From: Bacteroidales bacterium
GTDB lineage: Bacteria; Bacteroidota; Bacteroidia; Bacteroidales; UBA932
Assembly (NCBI GenBank): GCA_017395045.1
Contig: JAFPWG010000004.1
Location: 1-64,000, forward strand
Length of the DNA: 64,000 bases
Direction: 5' to 3'
Positions 40,382 to 49,597 of this stretch are shown piece after piece. The notes beneath the pieces are model-generated. The model made no database searches. It was not told the DNA's origin and saw only the letters and a list, made by a program, of their open reading frames with translations. Every line of letters starts with the position of its first letter. The stretch's first letter is position 1. A program made the translations under genes and the position numbers.

Positions 40382-41752
40382 ATGGCGGTAAAAGGAACGG
40401 CGAAGGCGAAGACGGTGTGGTTCTGCACGAACTGCGGCAACGAATACTCCAAGTGGATGGGGCAGTGCCCCGCCTGCCGGGAGTGGAACACGATGGTGGA
40501 AAAGGAAGTCGTTACCGGAAAGCGCCCGCTGGCGGTGTCCGTCCCGGGTGCCGGCCATAAGCCGATGCCGCTGAAGGACGTGTCCACGGCGGCGGAAGAC
40601 CGCGTGTCGCTGGGCAGCGCCGAGGTGGACCGCCTCCTGGGCGGGGGCATCGTCAAGGGTTCCCTGGTGCTGATGGGCGGTGAGCCCGGCATCGGCAAGT
40701 CCACCCTCTCCCTCCAGATTCCCCTCAGCTGTCCTTCCCTCAAAGTCCTGTACGTGACGGGCGAAGAGAGCGTCAAGCAGGTGAAAATGCGGGCAGACCG
40801 CCTGGGCGGAGACCCTTCCAACTGCTTGATATACAGTGAGACGCTGATGGACAACGTCCTCGCCGAGGCCGAATCCGTCGCGCCGGACCTCATCATCGTG
40901 GATTCCGTGCAGACGATGTTCTGCCAGAACGTGGAATCCACCGCCGGCTCCGTGGCCCAGGTCAAGGAAGTGGCCGCCAGCCTGCTGCGTTTCGCCAAGG
41001 GCAGCGGCATCCCGGTCATCCTTATCGGCCATATCACCAAGGAGGGCGCCATTGCCGGACCGAAGGTTCTGGAGCACATTGTCGATGTGGTCCTGCAGTT
41101 CGAGGGCGAAAACCGCGGCCCCTACCGTGTCCTGAGAAGCATCAAGAACCGTTTCGGCTCCACGTCTGAACTGGCCGTGTTCGAAATGACGGGGACCGGC
41201 CTTCGGCAGGTGGACAATCCCTCAGAACTCCTGATTCCCCAGCACGAGGCGGGCTTGAGCGGCACCGCCGTGTGCGCCATGCTGGACGGTAACCGGCCGT
41301 TCATGTTCGAGGTGCAGGCGCTGGTTTCGTCGGCCGCCTACGGCACGGCCCAGCGCAGCGCGACGGGCTTTGACGTGCGCCGGCTGAACATGCTCCTGGC
41401 CGTGCTGGAGCGCCGGGCGGGCTTCAAGCTCAGCCAGAAGGACGTGTTCCTGAACATGGCCGGCGGCCTCCGCATCACGGACCCGGCCTGCGACCTGGCG
41501 GTCATCTGCGCCGTTCTTTCGTCGAATTTCGACTATGCCATCCCCGGCGACGTGTGCTTTGCCGGCGAGGTGGGCCTCAGCGGCGAGATCCGTCCGGTTT
41601 CCCAGGCTGAACGCCGGGCCGTCGAAGCCGCCCGCCTGGGTTTCCGCCGCATCTTCGTATCGTCCTACACCCGTTTCGACCGCAAGCCCGAAGGCATCGA
41701 AGTGGTGAAAGTCGCTGACATTCCCGCCCTTGTCAAATCATTATTCCGATGA
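40382..41752 (+). CDS. radA: DNA repair protein RadA
   Basis: RadA (Sms) is a hexameric helicase that extends recombination intermediates. The 456-residue protein has the N-terminal zinc finger (Cys15, Cys18, Cys29, Cys32), the RecA-like Walker A GEPGIGKS at 100-107, the RadA-specific KNRFG motif in SIKNRFGSTSE, and a C-terminal Lon-protease-like domain ending in GEVGLSGEIRPVSQ. Its stop overlaps the ATG of the deformylase gene (ATGA). Confidence 0.96.
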   Translation: MAVKGTAKAKTVWFCTNCGNEYSKWMGQCPACREWNTMVEKEVVTGKRPLAVSVPGAGHKPMPLKDVSTAAEDRVSLGSAEVDRLLGGGIVKGSLVLMGGEPGIGKSTLSLQIPLSCPSLKVLYVTGEESVKQVKMRADRLGGDPSNCLIYSETLMDNVLAEAESVAPDLIIVDSVQTMFCQNVESTAGSVAQVKEVAASLLRFAKGSGIPVILIGHITKEGAIAGPKVLEHIVDVVLQFEGENRGPYRVLRSIKNRFGSTSELAVFEMTGTGLRQVDNPSELLIPQHEAGLSGTAVCAMLDGNRPFMFEVQALVSSAAYGTAQRSATGFDVRRLNMLLAVLERRAGFKLSQKDVFLNMAGGLRITDPACDLAVICAVLSSNFDYAIPGDVCFAGEVGLSGEIRPVSQAERRAVEAARLGFRRIFVSSYTRFDRKPEGIEVVKVADIPALVKSLFR

Positions 41753-42429
41753 GCATAACCATGAAACAGGTGAACCGGGTCCTGTTCCCGATCCTGATCC
41801 TGATTGCGGGCATCCTGGTCCTGACCCGCCCGAAGGCCTTTTCGAAGGAGGAGCGGATGATTATCCGCCAGTCCGACTCCGTGATGTATGTGACCGTGTG
41901 GCCGGCAGACAGCGCCGTCTTGCGGACTCCCTGCATGGACCTCACGAAGACGGAGCTTAAATCCAAGGACTTAAAGACTTTGACGGCCAAGATGCTGGTC
42001 ACCTTGCGTGCTCCGCAGCACGACGGTGTGGGCATCGCCGCCCCGCAGGTGGGCGTAAGCAAGCGCATCATCTGGGTCCAGCGGCTGGATAAGGAAGGCG
42101 GCCCCTTCGAGTGCTACCTGAACCCGCACATCGACAGTCTCTTCGGAGCGGTGGGCAAGGGGCCCGAAGGCTGCCTTTCCGTGCCGCCGATGCGGGGCCT
42201 CGTGCAGCGCCGCGCTTCTGTCATTCTTTCTTATATCCATCCGGAAACGCTTGAGGCCAAGTGCGATACGGTCCATGGCTACACGGCCGTCATCTTCCAG
42301 CACGAGTGCGATCATCTGGACGGCGTCCTGTACATCGACAAGGCCGACACCGTGTATGTCTCCCCTTCCTGGGAGGCGGAGCGCAAATCGTACGATTATT
42401 CCCGTCCGGACTGGTGGCCGCTTCCTTAG
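41749..42429 (+). CDS. def: peptide deformylase with N-terminal membrane anchor
   Basis: 226 residues. The deformylase domain has all three motifs: GVGIAAPQVG (93-102), EGCLSVP (140-146, Cys142) and HECDH (185-189), so metal binding and catalysis look intact. Before it, residues 8-25 form a hydrophobic segment after a short basic start (MKQVNRVLFPILILIAGILVL), a membrane anchor or uncleaved signal. That is unusual for an enzyme that removes formyl groups from nascent chains at the ribosome. If the anchor has its C-terminus outside, the domain would be periplasmic. It is translationally coupled to radA. A start at the second Met, 41761, is equally likely. Confidence 0.88.
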   Translation: MSITMKQVNRVLFPILILIAGILVLTRPKAFSKEERMIIRQSDSVMYVTVWPADSAVLRTPCMDLTKTELKSKDLKTLTAKMLVTLRAPQHDGVGIAAPQVGVSKRIIWVQRLDKEGGPFECYLNPHIDSLFGAVGKGPEGCLSVPPMRGLVQRRASVILSYIHPETLEAKCDTVHGYTAVIFQHECDHLDGVLYIDKADTVYVSPSWEAERKSYDYSRPDWWPLP

Positions 42430-43295
42430 AGGGCCTTTCCCTGCCAGGTGCCGCGCTCGGCGAGACGGCGGTCGAGCAGGCGTGAAAACTCCGAAGCCTT
42501 GACGCCCCAGCCGGGAACGGCGAGATAGCGGGGCGGAACGCTGGCGGCGAGACGTCCGACGGCGATGCCGGGGCGCAGCCGTTCCAGGATGTCGCAGAGC
42601 AGGTCGATGTATCCGTCCAGCGTCCAGCGGACGAAATCGCCCGGCCGGGCGGCGAATTCCGCCGCCATCGGTGTCCCTTTCAGAAGTTGCAGTTGGTGGA
42701 ATTTGACGCTCTCCAAGGGGAGGGCGTTGATCTTTTCCACATCTTCGAGCAGGGTTTCCCGCGTTTCGCCCGGAAGCCCCAGGATGAAGTGTCCGCACAC
42801 GGGAATGCCCCGTGCCGCGGTTTCCCGGACGGCCCGTTCCGCGCAGGCGGAATCGTGCCCGCGACGGACCCGCAGCAGCGTTTCATCCCGGAACGACTCG
42901 ATTCCGTATTCCATCCGGGCGCATCCCAGGGAAGCGATGTAGTCCAGTTTTTCCGCATCCACGCAGTCCGGCCTCGTGCCGATGACGAGGCCCTCCACCG
43001 CCGGATGGGCCAGCGCCTCCCCATAGGCTTCCTTCAGGCGCGCGAGAGACGCGTACGTGTTCGAATAGGATTGGAAATAAGCCAGGTACGGACCGCCGGT
43101 CCGCCCCCGCGCCGCGTGGAACGCGATCCCTTCGTCGATCTGTTGCCGGATGCTTTTGTCGGAGGTACTGTAGGCGGGATGGAAGGCGGCGTTGTCACAG
43201 AAAGTACACCGGCCCGGGCACGAGAACCCCGCGTCCAGCACGAGCTTCAGTCCCGGCTCCCGGGCTGCTTGATACCGTTTCCCGTTCCACTCCAT
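42426..43295 (-). CDS. TIGR01212/YhcC-family radical SAM protein
   Basis: 289 residues. The cluster motif CX3CX2C appears as CPGRCTFC within DAGFSCPGRCTFCDN. SAM-contact motifs GTRPDC, YGIESF and GHFILGLPGET follow. This is the pattern of the YhcC group (TIGR01212), whose reaction is unknown. The ATG at 43295 is taken because it precedes the radical-SAM domain by about 20 residues and follows a promoter-like TTACTTTG by 4 nt. The frame is open far upstream but overlaps the divergent transporter gene. Its stop interlocks with that of the deformylase gene. Confidence 0.88.
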   Translation of the reverse strand: MEWNGKRYQAAREPGLKLVLDAGFSCPGRCTFCDNAAFHPAYSTSDKSIRQQIDEGIAFHAARGRTGGPYLAYFQSYSNTYASLARLKEAYGEALAHPAVEGLVIGTRPDCVDAEKLDYIASLGCARMEYGIESFRDETLLRVRRGHDSACAERAVRETAARGIPVCGHFILGLPGETRETLLEDVEKINALPLESVKFHQLQLLKGTPMAAEFAARPGDFVRWTLDGYIDLLCDILERLRPGIAVGRLAASVPPRYLAVPGWGVKASEFSRLLDRRLAERGTWQGKAL

Positions 43296-43299
43296 ACGG

Positions 43300-43307
43300 C
43301 AAAGTAA
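43300..43307 (-). promoter_or_regulatory. -7-like box of radical SAM gene (one mismatch)
   Basis: TTACTTTG on the minus strand (A at position 2 replaced), 4 nt before the ATG. The spacing matches the other near-leaderless promoters. Confidence 0.4.
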
Positions 43308-43370
43308 AATAATATTTTTATATTTGTAAAGAGAAGCCGTCGTGGAAGCATAACGGACCGTCTTTTTTTG

Positions 43371-43378
43371 TATCTTTG
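43371..43378 (+). promoter_or_regulatory. -7 promoter box of the AspT-like transporter
   Basis: TATCTTTG, ending 8 nt before the ATG at 43387. Confidence 0.65.
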
Positions 43379-43386
43379 CGGCCGAT

Positions 43387-45072
43387 ATGCTGAACCTGCT
43401 TACCCAAAGAGATACCGCCGGGGCCATTTTCATCCTGGCTATCGCCATAGCTTCCGGCCTATACCTGGCCAAATTCAAAGTAAAGGGGATTTCCCTCGGA
43501 ACTACCTGGATCCTGTTCATGGGCATCCTTCTGGGCCATCTGGGCCTGCGGATCAATCCGATGGTCCTGTCGTTCATCAAGGACTTCGGCCTGATCCTGT
43601 TCGTGTTCGCCATCGGCCTGCAGGTGGGCCCGGGATTCTTCCATTCCTTCCGCAAGGACGGCCTGCCCATGAACCTGCTTTCGATGGGACTGGTGCTTCT
43701 GGCCGTGATCACCGCGTATGTGATCCATCTGGTCAGCGGAGAGAACCTGGGCATCATGACCGGCATCATGTCCGGCGCCGTCACGAACACGCCCGGCCTG
43801 GGCGCTGCGCAGCAGACGCTTTCGGACGCCGTGTCCGTGTCCGGCGAAAACGCCGCCCAGATTGCGGACGCGACCTACGGGATCGCTTCGGGCTATGCCG
43901 TCGCCTATCCCTTGGGCGTTCTGGGCGCCATCGCAGTCCTGCTGTTCTGCAAGGCTCTTTTCAAGGTGAACATCGACAAGGAGAAAGAAAAGGCGTCGCA
44001 GGACGACGACGAGGAAGGCAGCGCCTACCGGCTGGTGTGCAAGGTGGAGAATCCTGCCCTCTTCGGCAAGACCGTGCATGACATCGTGGGCGAAGAAAAC
44101 CCGGACCATCTGGTCATCGCCCGGATGAAACGTGCCGGCAAGGTTTTCTTCCCGGACTTGGACCTGCCGCTTCAGGAAGGGGATAAACTGCTGATCGTCA
44201 CCGATGTACAGCATAAGGAGAAAGCACGCATCATCTTCGGCGAAGAACTGCCGGTGAACATGGAAGAGTGGCGGCCGAAGGGTACGAAGCTCGTGGCCAG
44301 CCGCCTGTCCATCACCAAATCCTCCATTACCGGAAAAAGCCTTCGCAAACTGGACGTCCGCCGCAAGTACGGCGTCACGGTTACGCGCATCCTGCGCTCG
44401 GGCGTGGAGCTGCAGGCCGACGCCGACCTGATCCTCCAGGTGGGCGACAGCATGAAAGTCGTCGGCTCCGAGGAAAGCATCGAGCGTCTCGCCCACCTCG
44501 TGGGCAATGAGCCTGAAACCCTGCACAAGCCCAACCTGCTGCCGATTTTCTTCGGCATCGCGCTGGGCGTGCTGGTGGGCACGCTTCCCATCCGCTTCCC
44601 GTCCATGCCCCAGCCGCTCAAGCTCGGCCTCGCCGGAGGCCCCCTGATCGTGGCCATCCTGCTCGGGCACTTCGGTCCGAAGCTCCGGATTACCACTTAC
44701 ACGGCCCTCAGTGCGAACCTGATGATCCGGGAGATCGGGATCTCGCTCTTCATGGCCGCCGTCGGACTCGGCGCAGGAAAGACCTTCGTGTCGTCCCTGG
44801 TGAGCGGAGGATACATGTGGGTGCTCTACGGAGCGATCATCACCCTGATTCCGATGACCGTCATCGCCCTGCTTGCCCGCTATGCCTTCAAGATGGACTT
44901 CTTCAAGATCTGCGGCCTTCTCGCCGGCGGGACCACCGACCCGGCGCTCCTTTCCTTCACCGAGCAGATGTACGGCAGCGGACGCATCGCGGTCAACTAT
45001 GCAACGGTGTATCCCCTTACGATGTTCCTCCGGGTTGTTGCCGCCCAAGTCATGATTATGATAATGTTATAA
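43387..45072 (+). CDS. AspT/YidE-type putative transporter with two RCK_C domains
   Basis: 561 residues. Two membrane halves of about five helices each (about 1-190 and 385-561) carry the duplicated AspT-like fold, including GIMSGAVTNTPGLGAAQ in the first and GLLAGGTTDPALLSF in the second. Between them lie two TrkA-C (RCK_C) regulatory domains (about 215-365). The family includes the aspartate:alanine exchanger AspT, but YidE/YbjL relatives have no proven substrate. The following lipoprotein gene starts 4 nt after its stop, suggesting one transcript. Confidence 0.9.
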   Translation: MLNLLTQRDTAGAIFILAIAIASGLYLAKFKVKGISLGTTWILFMGILLGHLGLRINPMVLSFIKDFGLILFVFAIGLQVGPGFFHSFRKDGLPMNLLSMGLVLLAVITAYVIHLVSGENLGIMTGIMSGAVTNTPGLGAAQQTLSDAVSVSGENAAQIADATYGIASGYAVAYPLGVLGAIAVLLFCKALFKVNIDKEKEKASQDDDEEGSAYRLVCKVENPALFGKTVHDIVGEENPDHLVIARMKRAGKVFFPDLDLPLQEGDKLLIVTDVQHKEKARIIFGEELPVNMEEWRPKGTKLVASRLSITKSSITGKSLRKLDVRRKYGVTVTRILRSGVELQADADLILQVGDSMKVVGSEESIERLAHLVGNEPETLHKPNLLPIFFGIALGVLVGTLPIRFPSMPQPLKLGLAGGPLIVAILLGHFGPKLRITTYTALSANLMIREIGISLFMAAVGLGAGKTFVSSLVSGGYMWVLYGAIITLIPMTVIALLARYAFKMDFFKICGLLAGGTTDPALLSFTEQMYGSGRIAVNYATVYPLTMFLRVVAAQVMIMIML

Positions 45073-45076
45073 CGAC

Positions 45077-46681
45077 ATGAAAAAGTATATGCTTATGGCA
45101 GCGATCGGCCTTGTGGCCGTCGTCTCCTGCAATCGTTCTTCCAAATCCCCTTTCACCCGCAGTGTGGCCGACTATGCCGTCGTGACCATCGAGACGCCCG
45201 ACCTCAGCGGCATCACGGACAACGGGAAAGAGGTACTTAACCTTTACCGTTTTGCCGCCGACGAGGTGGACGCCATCTATTGGGAACAGTATTTCGGGAA
45301 TAAGCAGGCTCTGATGGACAGCCTTTCGGACCCGGCCCAGAAAACCTATGCGGAGATCAACTACGGCCCCTGGGACCGTTTCACGGGCAAGTCCTTCGTC
45401 GAAGGGTATGCCGACCGTCTCCCCGGCGCCGGATTCTACCCGGCGGACATGACCCGAGAGGAGTTTGACGCCTGGGACAACCCCGACAAGAACAGCCCTT
45501 ATACCCTGATTCGCCGCGGAGAGAACGACTCGCTCGAGACCGTCTGGTACCATGACGCTTACAAGGAGCATCTGGACAAGATCGCCAAGTATCTGGACGC
45601 AGCCGCCGACATCACCATCAAGCCCAGCGTGAAAAAGTACCTCGAGGCCAAGGCCAAGGCCCTGCTCACCGACAATTATTACGAAAGCGGGCTTGCGTGG
45701 CTGGATATGGACGACAGCAAGATGGACCTGGTGATCGGCCCGAACGAGGCCGCCGACGACCAGCTCATGGGAACCAAGCGTTCCTATGAGGCCTTCGTCC
45801 TGCTCAAGAACGAAGCCCGGACCCGGGAACTGATGCAGTATGTGTCCCGCATCGCGGATTTCCAGAACGAACTTCCCGGCGATCCGGCCTACAAGACCTT
45901 CCAGCCCGGTTCCGGCTCCAATATCTTCTCCTGCGACGCCCTGTATTATGCCGGAAAGGCCAATGCCGGGGTCAAGGTCATCGCCCTGAACCTGCCTTTC
46001 GATACCGATGTCCAGCGTGACCGGGGTACCCGCACCATCCTGCTGGAGAACGTCATCAACGCCAAATACCATCACATCGTCTGGCCTGTCGGTGAAATCC
46101 TGCTTGCCCCCGAATCCACCGAACATATGTCAGCCGACGCCTTCTTCTGGAATACCGTGTTCCGCGAGGTCGCCCACGGACTGGGCGTCAAGGAGACGGT
46201 CAACGGAAAGGGCAGCGTGGACGACGCGCTCGAGAATGTCGCCCCTACCTTCGAGGAGATCAAGGCGAATGCCGCCGGCGTCCTGATGGTGTGCGGGCTC
46301 CAGAAGCACTACGACATCCACCATCTCTTCACCAAGGAGGATGCGCTCACCACATTCTTCGCCTCGCTGCTGCGTTCCGGACGCTTTGGCGAAGGCTCCG
46401 CCCTGGGACGTGCCAACATCATCATCTACAACTATCTCCGCGAAGCCGGAGCCTTCCAGCGCAAGGCCTCCAACAAGTATTCCCTGGACCTGGCCAAGAT
46501 GGAGGAAGCCCTTTCGGACCTGACCGCCCTGGTCCTGAAGACCCAGGCCACGGGCGACCTGGCCTTCGCGACCGACTTTGAGGCCCGCTATTCCAAGCGC
46601 AGCAAGGACTTCGACCTGGACAGGCAGAACCTTCGCCTGGAGAAGGTCCCCGCCGATATCCGGTTCCAGTTCAAGAGATAA
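45077..46681 (+). CDS. M49/DPP III-like lipoprotein with disrupted zinc motif
   Basis: 534 residues with a lipobox (VVSC, Cys18). The body aligns by eye with the dipeptidyl-peptidase III-like proteins annotated as zinc-dependent hydrolases in Bacteroidetes, including NGKGSVDDALENVAPTFEEIKA. In that group the catalytic motif reads HExxHG; here it is REVAHGLG, with Arg363 in place of the first zinc-binding His (Glu364 and His367 are kept). The second motif EE(A)KAD reads EEIKAN. The protein may have lost peptidase activity and kept a binding role. It is very likely co-transcribed with the AspT-like transporter upstream. The MBOAT gene follows 11 nt later. Confidence 0.8.
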   Translation: MKKYMLMAAIGLVAVVSCNRSSKSPFTRSVADYAVVTIETPDLSGITDNGKEVLNLYRFAADEVDAIYWEQYFGNKQALMDSLSDPAQKTYAEINYGPWDRFTGKSFVEGYADRLPGAGFYPADMTREEFDAWDNPDKNSPYTLIRRGENDSLETVWYHDAYKEHLDKIAKYLDAAADITIKPSVKKYLEAKAKALLTDNYYESGLAWLDMDDSKMDLVIGPNEAADDQLMGTKRSYEAFVLLKNEARTRELMQYVSRIADFQNELPGDPAYKTFQPGSGSNIFSCDALYYAGKANAGVKVIALNLPFDTDVQRDRGTRTILLENVINAKYHHIVWPVGEILLAPESTEHMSADAFFWNTVFREVAHGLGVKETVNGKGSVDDALENVAPTFEEIKANAAGVLMVCGLQKHYDIHHLFTKEDALTTFFASLLRSGRFGEGSALGRANIIIYNYLREAGAFQRKASNKYSLDLAKMEEALSDLTALVLKTQATGDLAFATDFEARYSKRSKDFDLDRQNLRLEKVPADIRFQFKR

Positions 46682-46692
46682 CTGCTTCCGGG

Positions 46693-48117
46693 ATGCTGTT
46701 CAACTCTTTCTCATACGCGCTTTTTCTTCCTGCCGTATTCCTGCTATACTGGCTGCCGCTTGGGAAGTTCAAACTTTCCTGGCAGAATCTTCTGCTGCTT
46801 GTGGCCAGTTATGTGTTCTATTGCAGTTGGGACTGGCGTTTTGCCTTCCTGATTGCGTTCACCTCGGCGAGCAGTTTTTTTACTGCCATCCTGATTGAAA
46901 ACGGCAAAGAGAAATCCCGAAAGTTCTGGGCGGCGCTGAACATCATCATCAATCTGTGCATACTGGGTTTCTTCAAGTATGCCGGGTTCTTCGTGGACAG
47001 TTTCATGGCTCTTGCCGGGCTCCTCGGCTGGAGCCTGAAATGGCCTGCCATCCATATCATCCTGCCTGTGGGGATCAGTTTCTATACTTTCCAGGCACTT
47101 GGATATACGATAGACGTGTATCGCGGCAAGGTGACCGCGAGCCGGAACATCCTGCGTTTCTTCACATTCGTGGCCTTTTTCCCGCAGCTGGTTGCCGGTC
47201 CTATCGAGCGGGCTTCCAGGCTTCTGCCGCAGTTCGACCGTGAGCGTCGGTTCGACTATCGCCAGGCGGTGGACGGCTTTTCCCTGATCCTGAAGGGCCT
47301 GTTCCTCAAGATCGTGCTCGCCGACCGCCTCGGTGTCTTCGTCGACGGGGTCTATCATGACCCGGCGGGCGCATCCGGACTGGCGGCTTTGGTGGCTGCG
47401 GTTTTCTTCGCATTCCAGTTGTACACGGATTTCTACTCCTACTCCGAAATCGCCCGCGGCTCCGCGAAACTCCTGGGAATGGAGTTGATGCTCAATTTCC
47501 GCAGGCCTTACCAGTCGGGGTCCTTCAAGGAATTCTGGAAGAGGTGGCACATCTCCCTCTCCTCCTGGTTCATGGATTATGTTTACATACCCCTGGGAGG
47601 CAATAGAAAGGGAGCCGTACGCAGGGTTTTCAACGTGTTCATGGTGTTCCTGCTCAGCGGCCTTTGGCACGGAGCCTCCTGGACCTTTGTTGCCTGGGGT
47701 TTCTGCTGTGCTTTCTTCATGGTGGCACTGGACAGGCCCCTGTCCTGGACCGCACGTATACCGGGTTTCAACCAGGTCCTGGTGTTCGTCTTGTGGGCCC
47801 TTTCCCTCATCCTTTTCCGTGCATCCACGTTCGGAAATGCCGCGCAGGTCTTCTCCGCTTTGGGATTTGGGAACGCCGGTGCCGTTTTCTCCTTCGGACT
47901 TGGCCGGATGGAATTCATCTTCGCCTGTGCCCTGATCGCCTTGCTGGTGCTTCAGGAATGCATTTGTGAACGTCGGGGGGAGGCCCTGAGGGAGAAGTTC
48001 CTTTCTTCTCCGGCATGGGTACGTGTCCTGTGCGCCGCGGCAGTCCTTCTGATTATCGTTTTCCTGGGTCGATACGGCATCGGGAATGAGTCCAAGTTCA
48101 TCTATTTCCAGTTCTGA
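46693..48117 (+). CDS. MBOAT-family O-acyltransferase (AlgI-like)
   Basis: A 474-residue integral membrane protein with around eleven hydrophobic segments. The family signatures PVGISFYTFQALGYTIDVYRG, FFPQLVAGPIERA and the catalytic His region FLLSGLWHGASWTFVAWG are in place. AlgI-type enzymes pass acetyl groups across the membrane to an SGNH partner that O-acetylates a surface polysaccharide. The next gene encodes just such a protein. The acceptor glycan is unknown. Confidence 0.92.
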   Translation: MLFNSFSYALFLPAVFLLYWLPLGKFKLSWQNLLLLVASYVFYCSWDWRFAFLIAFTSASSFFTAILIENGKEKSRKFWAALNIIINLCILGFFKYAGFFVDSFMALAGLLGWSLKWPAIHIILPVGISFYTFQALGYTIDVYRGKVTASRNILRFFTFVAFFPQLVAGPIERASRLLPQFDRERRFDYRQAVDGFSLILKGLFLKIVLADRLGVFVDGVYHDPAGASGLAALVAAVFFAFQLYTDFYSYSEIARGSAKLLGMELMLNFRRPYQSGSFKEFWKRWHISLSSWFMDYVYIPLGGNRKGAVRRVFNVFMVFLLSGLWHGASWTFVAWGFCCAFFMVALDRPLSWTARIPGFNQVLVFVLWALSLILFRASTFGNAAQVFSALGFGNAGAVFSFGLGRMEFIFACALIALLVLQECICERRGEALREKFLSSPAWVRVLCAAAVLLIIVFLGRYGIGNESKFIYFQF

Positions 48118-48118
48118 T

Positions 48119-49138
48119 ATGAAAACGAAGGGTTTCCTCAGATTCGTACTGGAGGCGCTTGTTGCCTTTGCCTTGGTTCTGGCAGCCTTGTATCTGTGTG
48201 ACAGCAAGCGAGTCTTCGCTTCCGATGAACTGAACAACCACATCCGAAAGAAGTGGCATTTCCTGTATCAGTATGCCAAGGACAAAAAGCCGATAGACAT
48301 GCTGATCGTCGGTAACTCCCACGCCTATACGGGAATCCTACCGGAGATTGTCAAAAAACAGCTGGGCATGCGCTGTTTCATTCTGGCTGCTCCGGGCGTC
48401 ACCATGGACGAGTGCAGCTATATGCTGGAGGAAGCCTTGCAGATCACGTCTCCGAAGGTGGTGGTCCTGGAGACATACCCCATCAACGGATATGTCCAGA
48501 AGGAGCTTGACGGTCAGATGCTGAGCGACCAGTATGCCAGTTTCGAGAACCGCCGGGACCCGGGCATCAAATGGAAATCGTCTTGGAAGCTTTTCAGTCT
48601 GGACAATATGCCGATGGCGTGGTCTCCCACCCTGCGCAATCACGATATCCTGTTCGACAACGTCAACTTGTTGAAACACAACCTCAAGAATCCCGAACCA
48701 CCCGGATTCAATCCCAAAGAAGAGTATCTGGGACGCTATGCCCGTTTTAAGAAGGGCCTGACCCTACAGACCCTCAAGCAGTACGGATACGAGGGAGCGC
48801 CCGTTGACGGTAGTTCCATAAAGCCGGGTCCGGATGCGGTGAAAGCTACCCAGCGCATGGTCGAAATGTGCCGGGAGAAAGGCGTCCCAGTGATGTTCCT
48901 CACCATTCCGATGTATCATGAACATGTAAGCGGGGCGGAGGACTGGCATGAAAACCTCCGGCCTCTCATCGGGAAAACCCCCTGGCTGGACCTCCAGCTT
49001 CCCGGTTTCGACAGCGGTTTCGGACCGGAATGCTTTGAGGATACATACAATGACAATCAACACCTGACCATCGAAGGCGCCAAGCGTACGACTCTGCTCC
49101 TGTCATCCTACATCCAACGCTTTACCAGGCGTCAGTAA
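48119..49138 (+). CDS. SGNH-hydrolase-like partner of the MBOAT acyltransferase
   Basis: 339 residues with one N-terminal membrane anchor (about 6-26). An SGNH-like fold has the block I nucleophile in VGNSHAYTG and the C-terminal Asp and His in DNQHLTIEGA. It starts 1 nt after the MBOAT stop. In alginate, cellulose and other systems the MBOAT protein and a periplasmic SGNH protein act together, so this is the probable final O-acetyltransferase. The frame is open for 11 codons upstream, but MKTKGF at 48119 gives a proper membrane-anchor start. Confidence 0.85.
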   Translation: MKTKGFLRFVLEALVAFALVLAALYLCDSKRVFASDELNNHIRKKWHFLYQYAKDKKPIDMLIVGNSHAYTGILPEIVKKQLGMRCFILAAPGVTMDECSYMLEEALQITSPKVVVLETYPINGYVQKELDGQMLSDQYASFENRRDPGIKWKSSWKLFSLDNMPMAWSPTLRNHDILFDNVNLLKHNLKNPEPPGFNPKEEYLGRYARFKKGLTLQTLKQYGYEGAPVDGSSIKPGPDAVKATQRMVEMCREKGVPVMFLTIPMYHEHVSGAEDWHENLRPLIGKTPWLDLQLPGFDSGFGPECFEDTYNDNQHLTIEGAKRTTLLLSSYIQRFTRRQ

Positions 49139-49213
49139 ACGCCGGGTTTTCGTTCCTGCGGTCCCTCCGGTCATTGTCCGCCAGACGGTGCAGGAGTTTT
49201 ACAAAAAATCACT

Positions 49214-49221
49214 ATCTTTGC
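49214..49221 (+). promoter_or_regulatory. -7 promoter box of the 93-aa protein
   Basis: TATCTTTG, 25 nt upstream of the ATG at 49247. Confidence 0.65.
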
Positions 49222-49246
49222 ATCGAATTAAAACAGAAAGAAAGTT

Positions 49247-49528
49247 ATGAATCTTCGTGACATCAAGAAAGACATCGAGTATGTGATCGGTGCGTTCGTG
49301 GACGACTGCGCACTGTTCCTTTCCACCCACCCCGGGAAAAATGCCGACCAGATCGCCGATCTGATCGACGGCGCCGTGGACCTCTACAACGAGCTCCGTG
49401 ACAAGCTGGGTAAGCCGGAAGGAAGCAAGAAGGCCTATTATGACGGTATCCGCAAGCAGCTCCTCGAGAAAACAGACGCCCTCTACGACAAGCTGAGCGA
49501 AGCGGTCAAGGCGGGTCTCGCCGAATAA
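49247..49528 (+). CDS. conserved-type 93-aa helical protein of unknown function
   Basis: A 93-residue soluble protein, mainly charged amphipathic helices: MNLRDIKKDIEYVIGAF, NADQIADLIDGAVDLYNELRD and KQLLEKTDALYDKLSEA. It has no signal peptide, membrane segment or catalytic motif. Small single-gene units of this look are widespread in Bacteroidales, but I know of no assigned function. It has its own promoter box and a bidirectional terminator. Confidence 0.75.
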   Translation: MNLRDIKKDIEYVIGAFVDDCALFLSTHPGKNADQIADLIDGAVDLYNELRDKLGKPEGSKKAYYDGIRKQLLEKTDALYDKLSEAVKAGLAE

Positions 49529-49545
49529 GCGTACCCCATATGAAA

Positions 49546-49576
49546 AAAGGTGTCCGGATGACGTCCGGGCACCTTT
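49546..49576. terminator. bidirectional terminator
   Basis: Arms AAAGGTGTCCGGA and TCCGGGCACCTTT (13 bp with one G-U) around TGACG, extended by further A residues on the left. It separates the convergent 93-aa and DUF2490 genes. Confidence 0.82.
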
Positions 49577-49597
49577 CGTGCGTCTGATGGGGGTGTC

